Counted from the first letter of the stretch, positions 1 through 10,200 are shown. The stretch is 33,649 bases of DNA from Welwitschia mirabilis (GCA_051453625.1 JBOZIK010000001.1:226837284-226870932), one strand, 5' to 3'. Program-made: numbers and translations. The notes: generated by a model from the letters alone, not told the origin.

Positions 1-492
1 TAAGGTTTAGTTTCACTTAAGATCTTTTAATGAAAAAAAATGGTTGAATCAAGGTGAAATCTATTTTCATACCAAGTTAATTATTTTACAAGCATTTTAT
101 GCAGACAGGAATTTTCTTGATTAGGCTAATGAGCCAATGACCCCTTTATGTGCATTAAAAATTATTGAATATGAGAAGAATAATTTATAGAAAAAGAAAA
201 TAAAAATATCTCCTCTCCTAAAAGTACATTATTTTATGATCAATTAAAAATCAGGTTTCATTAACTGCATCAAAGCTATGAATTCTCGTGGTCAACGCAA
301 TTCTAATAATTTATTTATGACATGATTGAATTGCATCAAGCTATGAATGCTCACTAATAATGCAACATTAACTCCTTTATAAATCAACCTGTTTAACTCT
401 ATTGGAAGGAGATGTCATAACACTGAATGCCCAATTAGATCAAAATTATTTAAACAAGGAATAAGGCATGATTGTAGAAAAGATAATTGGAA
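1..492 (+). repeat. Element Q, 3' noncoding module, first copy
   Basis: This stretch matches 975-1452 in the same orientation, offset about 972 bases. Both open with a TGGTTGAAT..AAGGTG.AATCTA stretch and both reach a GGAAGGAGATGT.ATAAC box near their right end. Reverse-complement relatives lie in element N (about 8000-8460 and 16680-17110) and, weaker, in element P (about 5060-5420). I see no coding sequence; it belongs to the conserved noncoding region between the integrase tail and the 3' LTR of this Athila-like family. It contains two similar boxes of about 40 bases (261-300 and 326-366). The left end runs off the window, and the right end runs into an assembly gap. Confidence 0.7.
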
Positions 493-592
493 NNNNNNNN
501 NNNNNNNNNNNNNNNNNNNNNNNNNNNNNNNNNNNNNNNNNNNNNNNNNNNNNNNNNNNNNNNNNNNNNNNNNNNNNNNNNNNNNNNNNNNN
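493..592. other. Assembly gap of exactly 100 N
   Basis: One hundred N characters, the usual placeholder for a gap of unknown size. It separates the first copy of the 3' module from the integrase tail of element Q, so the distance and even the adjacency of the flanks are not certain. Confidence 0.98.
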
Positions 593-887
593 TTTTGGTT
601 TAAGAAAATTAAAAATTCTTAAAAATTTTGTGCTTGATTCCCTTTCTCATCTAAAACCTTGTAAGCACTTCCATCTGTACAATTACCATCTTAAACATTT
701 TCAGGTAGGAAATCCAAAATTTCACTCACACAACCAAATAAACCATCATCGCCTTTGCTTTCATCTTCCACCACCTTTCATTTGGCACCATCTCATAAAG
801 TCCATCAACCACCCTCCCCCTCCATTCATCTATGAGTTCTTAAGTTTAGATGATCCTATTGATAACCTTAAGAGAATAAACTATTAA
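593..887 (+). pseudogene. Element Q integrase C-terminal tail (5'-truncated)
   Basis: An open frame runs from the gap to the stop codon ending at 887, about 97 codons. It is not a free-standing gene. The stretch YHLKHFQVGNPKFH resembles the RLKHY/F-x-x-G segment at the end of Athila-type integrases, and the end SLDDPIDN resembles their usual closing LDDP motif. Element N carries the homologous tail on the minus strand at about 8570-8850 (HYLKHFHVGNSKFH), and a decayed copy lies at 17235-17530. The remaining pol upstream is missing, either in the gap or deleted. The product would be only the extreme C-terminus of Pol, without catalytic residues. Family assignment is inference from short motifs plus nucleotide similarity to N. 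Confidence 0.55.
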
Positions 888-974
888 TAAGTAATAGCAT
901 TCTTATTATGAATTAGGTAGAATTTAAGTTTACTTGTAGTTTTTTGAGAAGAAGTTTTGCTTATTTTCAAGTTA

Positions 975-1452
975 ACTTGTTAAGTTTTACTTAAGGTCTT
1001 CCAATGGGAAAATATGGTTGAATTAAGGTGGAATCTACTTTCATGCCAAATTAATTGTTTTACAAGCATTTTATAGGGACACGATTTGTCTTGATTAGAC
1101 TAATTAATCAATCACTCCTTATGTGCATAAAAATTTATTGAATATGAGAAGGATGATTAAAATGAAAATAAAAATATCTTCTCTCCAAAAGCATATTATT
1201 TTATGATTAATTAAAATTGGATTTAGCTAACTACATTGGGGCTATGAACGCTTGTAGCAGTCCAGCTCTAATGATTTAACTTATGACATGTTCAACTACA
1301 TTAGGGTTATAAACGCTTACTGGCAATGTGATACTGATTCCTTCATAAGTTAACATTTTTTAACTCAGTTGGAAGGAGATGTTATAACATCAAATGCCCA
1401 ATTAGATTAAAATGCTTAAAACAAGGCATAAAGCATGATTGTAGAAAAGGTA
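975..1452 (+). repeat. Element Q, 3' noncoding module, second copy
   Basis: Second copy of the 1-492 module, directly following Q's integrase tail as it does in element N. It keeps the paired boxes (1226-1262 and 1291-1330, each containing GGG.TAT.AACGCTT) and ends in the ATTGTAGAAAAGGTAAATTGG stretch that is also found, reversed, at about 7996-8020 in N. No coding sequence is seen. It is the better-anchored copy, because its flanks on both sides match N in order. Confidence 0.7.
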
Positions 1453-1859
1453 AATTGGAATTGAAAAGGTGGAATTAGGAGATGCTTTTGTGAACTTGTC
1501 TACTTGAGAATTTTCTTAACTAATTTTTGATGACTTGCAGGTTTACTTAGAGGATATGTTATTTGTTTAATAATGTGAAACATTTAGATTTAGAATGAAA
1601 TGCATGAAATTTTCAATAAATGTGGCCATTAACTTAGGTATTCTATCTTTTAAATTTGTAGATGATGGATTTTTCATTAGGTTTTATGTTTTGTGTTTCC
1701 TAAACATTGTATTCTACTTTAAATCTTGCATTGCATTATTTTCCCTAAATACATTCATCATCATCATTTTATATTCATGTAATTAACTTGTTCTTTAAAG
1801 CCTTGCATAAATTTTTGATCTTTAAAACTTTAAGGATAAAGTTTAATTTTGGTTAGGGG
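1453..1859 (+). other. Element Q 3' noncoding region
   Basis: AT-rich sequence collinear, in reverse complement, with N at about 7620-7980. A 63-codon open frame (1595-1786) is hydrophobic, has no counterpart that stays open in N, and is treated as chance. I see no gene in this stretch. Confidence 0.55.
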
Positions 1860-2222
1860 AATGAAATTTTCTTTTATAGAATTTTTTGTAATTTTGATGA
1901 TTAATTTTAAAAATTGATCACAAATTTCAACAAAATGTCATATCATTTTCATACTTGCCATTTTTACTTAGTCATTTTTTTCATGCTTCACCATTTCTTT
2001 ATCACCTTTTTGCTAAGGGTTTAGTAAAAGATTGATTAAGAGGCATCTACTTTTATAGATTTTTTTTGATTTTGATGCTTAATTATTAAAAATTAATCAA
2101 AACTTTTCACAAAATATCATATCATTTCGTTACTTGCCATTTTTACTTAGTTAATTTTTTTATGCTTCACCAATTCTTTATAACCTTTTTACTAAGGGTC
2201 TAGTAAAAGACTAGTTAGGGGG
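1860..2222 (+). repeat. Tandem duplication (about 180 bp) of the polypurine-tract region
   Basis: Two successive copies with a 179-180 base period. ACTTGCCATTTTTACTTAGT occurs at 1952 and 2132, and CTAAGGGT occurs at 2013 and 2192. Each copy ends in a tract that would prime plus-strand synthesis: the first is degenerate (GATTAAGAGGCAT), and the second (CTAGTTAGGGGG) abuts the LTR. Element N has only one copy at the matching place, so the duplication is specific to Q. Confidence 0.75.
2211..2222 (+). promoter_or_regulatory. Polypurine tract of element Q
   Basis: CTAGTTAGGGGG lies two bases before the LTR start TGTTTGCATG. In P the equivalent position reads, on the minus strand, CTAGTTAGAGGG before TGTGATAACATG (around 12767). 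The shared CTAGTTA plus purines in independent elements supports the site. It would prime plus-strand DNA synthesis. Confidence 0.7.
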
Positions 2223-2569
2223 TATGTTTGCATGCCAAAATTGACATTTTAAGCAAGTGTAATTGATTAATTTAGCATAAGAAAAGATACTTAATTTATT
2301 AATTTATCATAAAATGATGTCTTATATTATTTTTAAAAAGTTAGTATTATGTTTTTCTCCATAAAAATTATAGGTTTTTAGCCATATTTTAGAACACAGG
2401 GGGGAATATGAACATAATTTTGCATAAAATAATAGTGGTAATGGATAAATGAGGTAGTAACACGTAGCCATAGAATTGGAAGATATGTGACAGAGGTATG
2501 AGAAGGTTATAGTACAGATATGTAGTAATAGCATTGGTTTGTAGAGGAATTTGACTCCAAAGGTGTTGA

Positions 2570-2830
2570 ACTCATCATCACAAAGATTCCACCAAATGCT
2601 ACATGACAATCTCCACCAAACACAATAAGATAGCCTCCATCAAATGCTAAATGATAAAGATTTTACCTAACCCTAGAGGATAGAATCTTATCTACCTAAC
2701 ACTTCAAGATAACTTATACTAAATGAGATAAGATGTAATCTTATCTACCTAATACTAAATGATAAAGATTTTACCTAATGATACAAGTCAAGAGCTTGTA
2801 ATCACCACTCTTCTACCTAATGCTACAAGC
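2570..2830 (+). repeat. Short repeats in Q's U3 region
   Basis: Several copies of a loose motif of about 20 bases, CTAAATGATAAAGATTTTACC, are spaced through U3 upstream of the TATA box (for example near 2640 and 2755), mixed with shorter ATCTTATCTACCTAA units. The same word, reverse-complemented, is repeated in P's U3 (27815-28025). Such arrays in U3 often act as enhancers; that role is inference here. Confidence 0.55.
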
Positions 2831-2867
2831 CATAAGCTTGTAATTGTCTCTCACCCCAATCTTTTCT

Positions 2868-2876
2868 TATAAAAGG
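2868..2876 (+). promoter_or_regulatory. TATA box in Q LTR
   Basis: TATAAAAGG, 643 bases inside the LTR, at the same relative place as the reversed TATA boxes in N (6878-6887) and P (27744-27753). It marks the likely start of element transcription some 25-35 bases downstream. Confidence 0.6.
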
Positions 2877-3642
2877 GCCTTTAACCCTTCATTGCATTCA
2901 TCTTTTGATTAGCACATTTAGGGGATACTTGAAGGCTTGAATGTCATGATGTTCTAATACTCTTTTTTGGGGTAGAATGCGCAAGACTAGTTGAGGAGTT
3001 CTTCTTCTTCTCCTCCTTCATTGATGTAATGTGTTTCTTATAGTTTCAATGAAGAATTGCTTTAAATCCTTTTATTATTAATGCACAATTTCAATTAGCA
3101 TTATCAATGTTTAGATATAACTAGTTCTTAAAGTAGGTTTTGTTCTTTTATTATTAATGCACAGTAAAATGGTATTAGTAATCTTTAGATAAAACTAGAT
3201 TAATTGTTAAGTTCTGTTAAATGTGTGAGTTATCTAAAGTTACTTTTGTGATTTATAGTACCTATTATTTATAGATACTGTGCACTTTGGTTCATACTTC
3301 TCATGCTTATAAAGGGATGTGAAATAGTAAGAGAACTTGATAAATCACCAACACTTATGTGGTAAATGAAAATATGCCTCCATGTATGCCAGGCCTTAAT
3401 GACTGGATGATTTAGTATATGTTTTAGATATAGAAATCATTAGATTAAAGAAGGAGAGATGTATGAATCGCTAAATCCTAAGAGTATTTTCATCCCCTTA
3501 TATTTGCTAATTAAAGATCTCTAATTTTCTTTTGTTTGAATAGTTTTGTATCTTTTAATTAATTTACCTCATATCTCCTTGTGGATGAATAATGCTAAGT
3601 GTTTCATTTAGTTTATCTCTAGACATTGTACTAAAACTAACA

Positions 3643-4232
3643 ATAGCTTAATGTGGAATCTTCATCATTTAGCATTTAGTAAAAGCTTTGTAATTTATAG
3701 TTTGGTGAGAGCTTTATCCTATAGCATTAGGTAAAAGTTTTATCTTTTAGCATTTGATAAAAAAATCATTATGATTCCTTCACCATTTGTCCCTTAGTCT
3801 AAGTACTTCCAAATAACACCAACACCATTTGTGTTTATACCACTATCATGTGCCACTATTACTTAATCTTTTTACTTTACTATTATGTCATTGTTTCATC
3901 TTTATCATGTCAATGTAATGTATTCATCATGGTAATGTCACATGCTTATAAAGATCATGGTCGACTCAGATGTGGTAACTAACAATGCCCATAACTAAAT
4001 TTTATATGTAACTCCATGATAAGTCTAGCATGGTGGTTTGGAGCTATTTTAGCAGGATGCTCCATTATGTTGTTAAGTATATGAATTTATCATGCGAAAG
4101 TGCATAACTTCACAATTTATAATAAAAACAAGGATATGCATAATTTCATAACAAAATAATTAATTAAATATTTTTCTTAAGCTCAATAATCTTAAAATAC
4201 TTGATTTAAGTATTAATTTTTACATTTTATCA
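3643..4232 (-). mobile_element. P 3' LTR stump, unit 1
   Basis: Reads on the minus strand from TGATAAAATG at 4232. It aligns with the start of P's 5' LTR (from 28499 downwards: TGATAACATG), and its far end matches 27920-28499 (AGCTTAATGTGGAATCTTCATCATTTAG against AGCATTAGGTGGAATCTTTATCATTTAG). Only about 590 of the expected 1483 bases remain, because Q's LTR begins abruptly at 3642. The minus-strand sequence just before it is CTAGTTAAAGGC, a decayed polypurine tract. Confidence 0.75.
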
Positions 4233-5640
4233 CAGCCTTTAACTAGACTTTTGCTAGACCTTTAGTAAAGAGCACAATAAAGTATGATTAACATGAAAAA
4301 AATTCTAAGGAAAATTATTCAATTTTTTAAAAGAGAATATAACTTTTGAAAACTTTTTGACCAGTTTTTAAGAAAAATAATCCATCAAATTTATGATTTT
4401 TGAAAAAATTATAGATGCCATACCCCTAACCAAAATTAAACTCTATTCTTAAAGTTTTTAAGATAGGGAAAATTACAATAAAATTTTAAGAATAACTTTA
4501 AAGTTTTAGAAAATTATTCAACATGAGTCTTTTTATTTATAAGAAACAAGATGCAAGACAATGTAATCTATGCTATAATACAAAGAAGAACTATCAAGTA
4601 CTCATAGTTTCTGACTATCCATAATTTAATTTTACCTTTTTCTAGTGAAAACATGAAGTAAATGGTTTTTCTATAATACAAACATACACACCTCATAATG
4701 TTTTATTCTTCATGAAAATGGAAAAAAAGATCAAATGGAAAAATTAATTATGGCTATGCATGAAATGGATGTGAAATGAAAACAGTAATAGATGTGGATG
4801 AAAAATGGAACTCAAGCTATGAATAACTAAAATAACTTTCCTAAGCTAAAGTCCATTTTATTAAAAAAAAAGTTTTGTAAATTTTATTTTTATGTAATGG
4901 ATCAAGTTATCATTTAATTAAGATATCCATTAATTAAACTTATGAAAGTTTAAAAGTTAGTAAGCAAACTATTACTATAAAAGTTAAGGAGAATAGGCAT
5001 AATGAAATCTCTAGTTCCCACATTTTTATCTTTCTATTTTCTTTTGTACCCTCTAGATTAACTCTGTTTTAGGAATTTTTATCTTACTAAGCATCTAGTA
5101 TTAAGTCATCTTTCTTCCAATAGAGTTAAACATGTTATTTATGAAGAAACCAGTCCTAAATTATTAACAAGTATTCATAACCCTGATGCAGTTAATCATG
5201 CCATAAATAGATCGTTAGAGCTACATTACAAGCAAGAGTCTAAAGTTCCAATGTAATTAACTAAACCTAGTAATATTAATCAAATAAAATATGCTTTTTG
5301 TGGAGAGATATATTTTCTTTTTTTATTTTTCTTCTGATATAAGTCTTTTAATGCACATAGGAGTCATTGGCTTATTAGCCTAGTTAAGAATTAATCTTAT
5401 CCACATAAATGCTTGAAAATCAAGAGTACTTTCCTTTCCCCTCCTTTTCCCTCTTCCCTCTTTAAACTGGAGGCTTCAAGTGAAGCTATCCTTTAAAATT
5501 TATATATATATATATATTAAAAAAAAAACTATGCATGCTCTCTCTCAACTAACACAAGTAAGCTCAATTTTGATCTAAACATGTAATGATAAAATGATCA
5601 CTTATTTTTTTAAGTTAATTATTAAGGGTTGTTAACCTAG
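4233..5640 (-). other. P 3' noncoding region, unit 1
   Basis: Lies between the end of P's integrase and its 3' LTR. I see no envelope-like or other open frame of useful length. It includes the family's conserved 3' module (about 5060-5420, with decayed paired boxes at 5155-5205 and 5218-5262), a pyrimidine-rich run (5425-5465) and an AT/A run (5499-5528). Unit 2 repeats it at 12768-14290. Confidence 0.6.
5425..5465 (-). repeat. Polypurine run (minus strand) next to AT microsatellite
   Basis: The plus strand is almost pure pyrimidine (CTTTCCTTTCCCCTCC and onward), so the element's sense strand is purine-rich. A short inverted repeat (GCTTCA..TGAAGC, about 5472-5486) and an AT dinucleotide run with an A run (5499-5528) follow. 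Unit 2 has a longer version ending in an assembly gap and an A run of 37. It could be a simple slippage tract or an internal priming site. Confidence 0.6.
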
Positions 5641-6208
5641 ATTAGTAAGTTACATAAACTTATAGAGGGATGGGATGTTGGATGGAAATTCTTAAGGCAA
5701 TGGTTATTGGTTTTAAAATTTTATCGATTTTTTAGATTTTCAATGAGGAATACACAATTGCAAGCACTTGTTTTATCACATAAGGACCTTTTTACTTAGA
5801 AACTAGCTTTCATAAATAGTCTTGAGTTATAAAGAAAAAGTTGTTCTTCCTCATTACATTTTTCCCTTAGGATGTTTTGATCATTCCATTTCTTCATCCT
5901 ATCCATATCAATCTTTTTATTCTCATAGGCATCATTCCTAATCTCATCTAATCCATTTAGTTATATAGATCATCTTTTTATTACCATTTCAAGATTTCAA
6001 TTCATATTTTTGATGGCCTAATAAGCTTTGTGTTCCCACTTAATAGGGAGATGACATGATTTACCATAGGATAGCCTAAAGGAGAACATTTATCAGGGTT
6101 TCTTATAAGACATCTTATAAGTTCATAAAATATTATTTAACTTGTGAACCCAATCTTTCCTTGTTGAACTCACTACCTTTTATAGAATGTCTTTAATTTA
6201 TCAGTTAG
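5640..6208 (-). pseudogene. P integrase C-terminal half, unit 1
   Basis: Minus-strand translation beginning at the N insertion point gives the region after the integrase core of Athila-type Pol: SSTRKDWVHKLNN, then SYGKSCHLPIKWEHKAY, then LDEIRNDAYENKKIDMDRMK, KKWNDQNIL, LFLYNSRLF and VKRSL. These match, in order, the conserved blocks usually seen as RKDWS.LND, YGK.CHLPVE.EHKAYWA, LNELEE.RNDAYENA, KKWHD and LLFNSRL. Several stops fall where Trp is normally found (in L*TYK and AY*AIK). The frame joins to the core at 21180 once N and one copy of its target duplication are discounted. It is the better preserved of the two copies (the other is 14290-14882). Confidence 0.85.
6204..6208. repeat. 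Target-site duplication of N, left copy
   Basis: GTTAG directly left of N's 3' LTR (TGATCATAGC at 6209). The same five bases lie directly right of N's 5' LTR at 21175-21179. The unit-2 left copy (about 14878-14882) has decayed to GTTAT. Confidence 0.85.
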
Positions 6209-7519
6209 TGATCATAGCTTTGTAGTGATCTAGATTTATCTAAGTTTATACTCAAAATTGTTCTTCTATAGGGATATATATGGTAACTTTACAAAAGATA
6301 CATAATTAATTCAAGTTATAATAAAACTCAAATAATAGAAAATTTAAAATTTAATAAGGAAGTTAATCTTCTATTAACAATGTGAAGGAATGGAAATGCT
6401 TTAAAGATCTACTTGATTTGTCCAACTCTCCACCTTTACTCTAATGATTCCTGTATCTTAAACTTAATAATTAAGTAACTCCACCTAAAATGTACCAATG
6501 CCAAATAAATTATGCAATAATAATGAAAGAAAAAAAACTACTTAAGGACTAATACTACCTAAATATTAGTAAGGATAAATAATAGTGTAATAATAATAAA
6601 AGGATTAAAACTAATTCTAGAAATTATCTTACTAAATATTACTAATACTAAATGACTATTTGCATTAACAATAAAAGGGTTTAAACCAATTTTTATTATA
6701 ATATAAAATAAATATGCATTACATCAAATAAAGAAAGAGATGAATAAGAAGAACTTCTCAACTAGCCTTGGATCATTTCACACATAAGAAATATTATTGA
6801 ATCACCATGACATCCTAACCTCTGAGTCTTTCCCATGTTAAGCTAAACAAAAGATGTTTATAATGGTCACCTAAGGCCCTTTTATAGATAAGAAAAGGCT
6901 TGAAGTCTAAGTGATCATTGCATTAGGTGATAGTTCCATAAGGGGAGTTGCTTATGGATAGTTACATAAGGAGGAAGTTATTTTTTGGCATTTAGCCACA
7001 AAGAGGATTCCTTTGTCTTCTAATGAAAACATGGTAGTGATATGTCCTTTGACTGTTGATGATGCTTTCAATGAATGCCATGTCATTCTTCTTTCATGTG
7101 ATCATCCTCATTGTTAGTATATGTTGGTACAACATGATGTATTGTTATTCCACCATGTGTTGCCAAAGTTTAAGATCAAATCTAATTTATGTTTGACTAA
7201 GCCCATAAATGTAGGATGATTAATTCCTAAAACAAGTATAGAAATATGAGTTTGGAATAATTTACCTCATAATACCAGCTATGCCGATAGTCCTAGCTAT
7301 TAGCACTAACGTTTAGTGTTGGAATTTGGTTAGTCTATGCACATGCTTTCAAAAGATAGCAATTAATTTGATAGTGTTAAGGGAAGTTGATAATTTCATG
7401 AAAATTGATAAAAATGGTAAAAGATATCGTTTTATAATAAATTGATGAATTAAATATCTTTTCCAATGAAAAATTGATCAATCATACTTGCTTAAAATGT
7501 CAATTTTTACATGTAAACA
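6209..7519 (-). mobile_element. N 3' LTR, unit 1
   Basis: 1311 bases, from TGTTTACATG (minus strand, at 7519) to ...GCTATGATCA (at 6209). The copies at 14883-16195 and 19864-21174 have practically the same length (1313 and 1311). It has a TATA box at 6878-6887 on the minus strand and a TTCTTCTTATTCATC leader after it. The left flank is the target duplication GTTAG. Confidence 0.85.
6878..6887 (-). promoter_or_regulatory. TATA box in N 3' LTR
   Basis: CTATAAAAGG on the minus strand, followed by GCC as in Q (2868-2880). The counterparts at 15554-15562 and 20531-20542 are weaker (CTATAAAAT and CTATAAGAA), showing decay. Confidence 0.55.
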
Positions 7520-8570
7520 CATTTCTTAACTAGACTTTTGCTAGACCCTTAGCAAAAAGTTGATGAAGTGATGGTTATATAGAAAAATTCTATAAAAATG
7601 GATGTCATTTCCTCTAACCAAAATTAAACTTTTTCCTCAAAGTTACAAAGATATGAAATTTTATATAAGGCTTTTGAAAATAAGTTAATTAGGCTAGCAA
7701 ATCATGATAGTACATGTATTTAGGGAAAACCATAATTTAATCCAAGGGAATAAGAACATAAAACCTAATGCAAATATATCATTTATAAATTAAAAAAATA
7801 AACTACCTAAATTGATGACTACATTTATTATAAATTTTTAAATTTTATTTGAAATTTAAAAGAATCATAATGTCAAAAAAATAAGATATCCTCTAAGTAA
7901 AGTTGAAATCAATCAAAAATTAGTTCTGCAAACTTTCAAGTATACAAGTTAAGAAAAGTAATCATAAAAGAATCTCTCAGTTCCACCTTTTTCATTCCAA
8001 TTTTACCTTTTCTATAATCATGTTTTATTCTTTGTTTCAAGATTTTTGATCTAATTGGACATCCAATGTTATAACATCTCATTCCAATAGAGTTAAATGT
8101 ATTAGTATATGAAGGAGTTAGTGTCACATTGCCAGTGAGCTTTTATAGCCTTGATGCAGTTGGACATGTCATAAATTAAATTGTTAGAGCTACCTTACCA
8201 ACGAGCGTCCATAGCCCTAATGTAATTAACTAAATCTAATTTTAATGATCAATAAATAATGTGCTTTTAAAGAGAATATATTTCATTTTTTTAAATCATC
8301 CTTTTCATATTCAATAAATTTTAATGCGCATGAGGGGTCATTGGCTCATTATCCTAGTTAAGACAAATCTTATCCTCATAAAATTCTTTCAAAAAAAATT
8401 TACTTAGCACAAAAGTAGATTTCATCTTAATTCAACCATATATTTAAATTAAAAGACTTAAGTAAAACTAATCTTAATAAGTTAACTCAAAAATAAGAAA
8501 AAACCTTTTCTTGAAAATTATAGGAAACTTAAATTCTATCTAGTTCACAATAATAATGTGATCACTTATT
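7520..8570 (-). other. N 3' noncoding region, unit 1
   Basis: Collinear with Q 890-2224 in reverse complement. It holds the CTAGTTAAGAAATG remnant of the polypurine tract next to the LTR (7521-7535) and the conserved module with paired boxes (about 8120-8240: CATTAGGGCTATGGACGCTC and CATCAAGGCTATAAAAGCTC on the minus strand). A 63-codon minus-strand frame at 7936-8127 lies within the module, and I take it as chance. Confidence 0.65.
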
Positions 8571-8912
8571 AATGGTTTATTTCATTCAAAGGATCATCAA
8601 CCAAATCATCTAATCTCAGAAACTTATATATGGATGGTAGAAGAGGGTGGTTGCTAGAATTTGTTAGGTGGCAAAAAAGTGGATGGATGAATATTGGGTT
8701 TTGAGATAATGATGATTTATTTGATGGAGTAAGTGGAATTTAGAATTTCCTACATGGAAATGTTTGAGATAGTGATTAGAGAGGTTTGAGTAATTTAAGG
8801 TTTGAAAGGGCATGAAGCATAAATTTTTTTTAATATTTTTAATTTTCAAACCAAAATCTATTATAAAAGAAAAATCCACTCTAAAAGAAAAGCCTAAATT
8901 AAAAGCATGCAA
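8570..8912 (-). pseudogene. N integrase C-terminal tail relic, unit 1
   Basis: The minus strand shows HYLKHFHVGNSKFH and, in a shifted frame, LRLDDLVDDPLNEINH followed by stops. This is homologous to Q's tail (593-887), which stays open throughout. It corresponds to the extreme C-terminus of Athila-type integrase. The frame is broken around 8670 by a stop or small indel. In N it follows directly on the gag-like relic, so the intervening pol has been deleted. Confidence 0.55.
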
Positions 8913-9169
8913 AGAAACTAAAATGTTTTCAAGGCATTTCTAATGGTATTATATTCGTGAAGGTTTAAAATGATGAATGCCAAGGTTAAATGATGAATCA
9001 TCATTGTACAAAGCATTAAACAATGAAATAGAATCTTTATAAACTATTGTACATGAATCCATAAAAATTAGGAAACATTAACACTAGCAGTAAAATTTAT
9101 TCATTTAAAATTAGTGATTTTTCATCTCTTATTCTATTCTTGTTTATTAAATAATTCATCTAAGACATT

Positions 9170-10200
9170 ATTTTGAGGTGAAAACAAACATTAAGTGGAA
9201 ACCATTAGAGAAGGAGATTGATAATCAAAAATAATATTAGAAGATGGTTCTAAAGGTATAAAGGGTTTGTCTTCGTCATTGAAATTTAGGTCTTTCTTAG
9301 ATTTAAAAAAATTAAAATTTCACAATTGGCTCAAAAGTATATGGAGAAAAGTGTAAAGGATTCTCAAAAGATGTATCATGAAAAGGCTCCTGGCTAATAT
9401 TCTCTTATACATTGAGGTTGATAAAGGATTCTTCTTCATGAGGTTACAGAGGCAAAAAAAATGGTAAGGTTCAAAGATAGGTTCATTTTCAATTTCATCA
9501 ATGTCACTTATTGGTTCATCCTCTATTGTATAACTCTCTAGATTTTCATCTCCCTCAAAAATTTTTTCACTCATTATGGATTGATCATCATTAGATGTAT
9601 CTAATTCTACTCCAAAGTATAGCCTATTTATGCATAATTGCTCACTCTCTAAGGCATATTAAAATCCAAGGTTCTCTTGGATATCTTCATAAGTTTCATT
9701 CTGGGTTTCTTCCTCATTCCTAAGGGATATAGCTTTGGTGTCATCAATCCTAGTATTATCAACCTCTTTAAGATTTTTAATATTTGTAGGTTCATGGAAT
9801 GTAGGAAGGTTTTATTCTTCTTGTTGTTGGTTAAGGACCCTAAGGATTTGGTTATCAATTTTGACTAATTTGTTGAAGAAGTCACCAAAGATTTTCATTA
9901 ATTTTCTTAGTTATTTCTTTTAAAGATTAAGAATGGATTTGAAATGTGTTAGAAGAACATTTAGTAGTACCTTTTAAAATATTTTGAAAGGTATTCTTAA
10001 AGGAAGATAAGATGGAATTTTGAGTGTATGAAGATAACACATAGTAATCAAAGGATGGCGAAGAGTATGATTCAAAAGATGAAGAAGGATATGGGAAGGA
10101 AAATTAAGGGTCTAGATCAGAATATGAAAATGAGGTCAAGGGATAAGGATTGTGAGGTTTAAAGGTATGTGTGGTATTAAACTCTCATGGTTCATAATAG
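9170..10200 (-). pseudogene. N gag-like relic, unit 1
   Basis: Minus-strand frames from about 10170 to 9170 show a Pro/Ser/Tyr-rich start, then a helix-like Lys/Gln/Asn segment (IFGDFFNKLVKIDNQILRVL), then an acidic part (EEETQNETYEDIQENLGF). The longest uninterrupted frame (9320-9574) opens MSEKIFEGDENLESYTIEDE and carries a run of Asp/Glu (PISDIDEIENEPIFEP). The amphipathic Q/K segment resembles the linker late in Athila gag, where LE.Q.GQL-type repeats occur. I do not recognise the acidic part. There are several stops and frame changes; unit 2 (17880-18850) has the same plan, more decayed. The assignment to Gag is inference. Confidence 0.4.

Larger units (their letters stand above)
2225..3642 (+). 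mobile_element. 3' LTR of element Q (Athila-like Ty3/gypsy)
   Basis: Starts TGTTTGCATG after a polypurine tract and ends ...AACTAACA, 1418 bases. Its first 100 bases match the reverse complement of N's LTR from 7519 downwards (AAAATTGACATTTTAAGCAAGT is nearly shared). A TATA box sits at 2868-2876, followed by a pyrimidine-rich TTCTTCTTCTTCTCC leader also found in N and P LTRs. The end region CTCCTTGTGGATG matches the CTGTGGA-type 3' end of P's LTR. Immediately to its right, P's LTR sequence resumes, so Q is inserted in P's 3' LTR. Since internal sequence lies on the left, this is Q's 3' LTR; its 5' half lies outside the window. Confidence 0.75.

Noticed and set aside
2322-2609. Minus-strand 95-codon frame rich in Cys and Tyr
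   Set aside because: It is antisense within Q's LTR; no family resemblance, and an AT-rich LTR easily gives such a frame.
4233-5640. Envelope-like gene expected between integrase and 3' LTR in some Athila elements
   Set aside because: No frame of useful length, signal peptide or membrane segment is seen on the sense strand in either unit.
9677-9923. Two overlapping plus-strand frames of 62-63 codons
   Set aside because: They are antisense to the N gag-like relic; hydrophobic shadow of the minus-strand acidic and Lys/Gln-rich coding.
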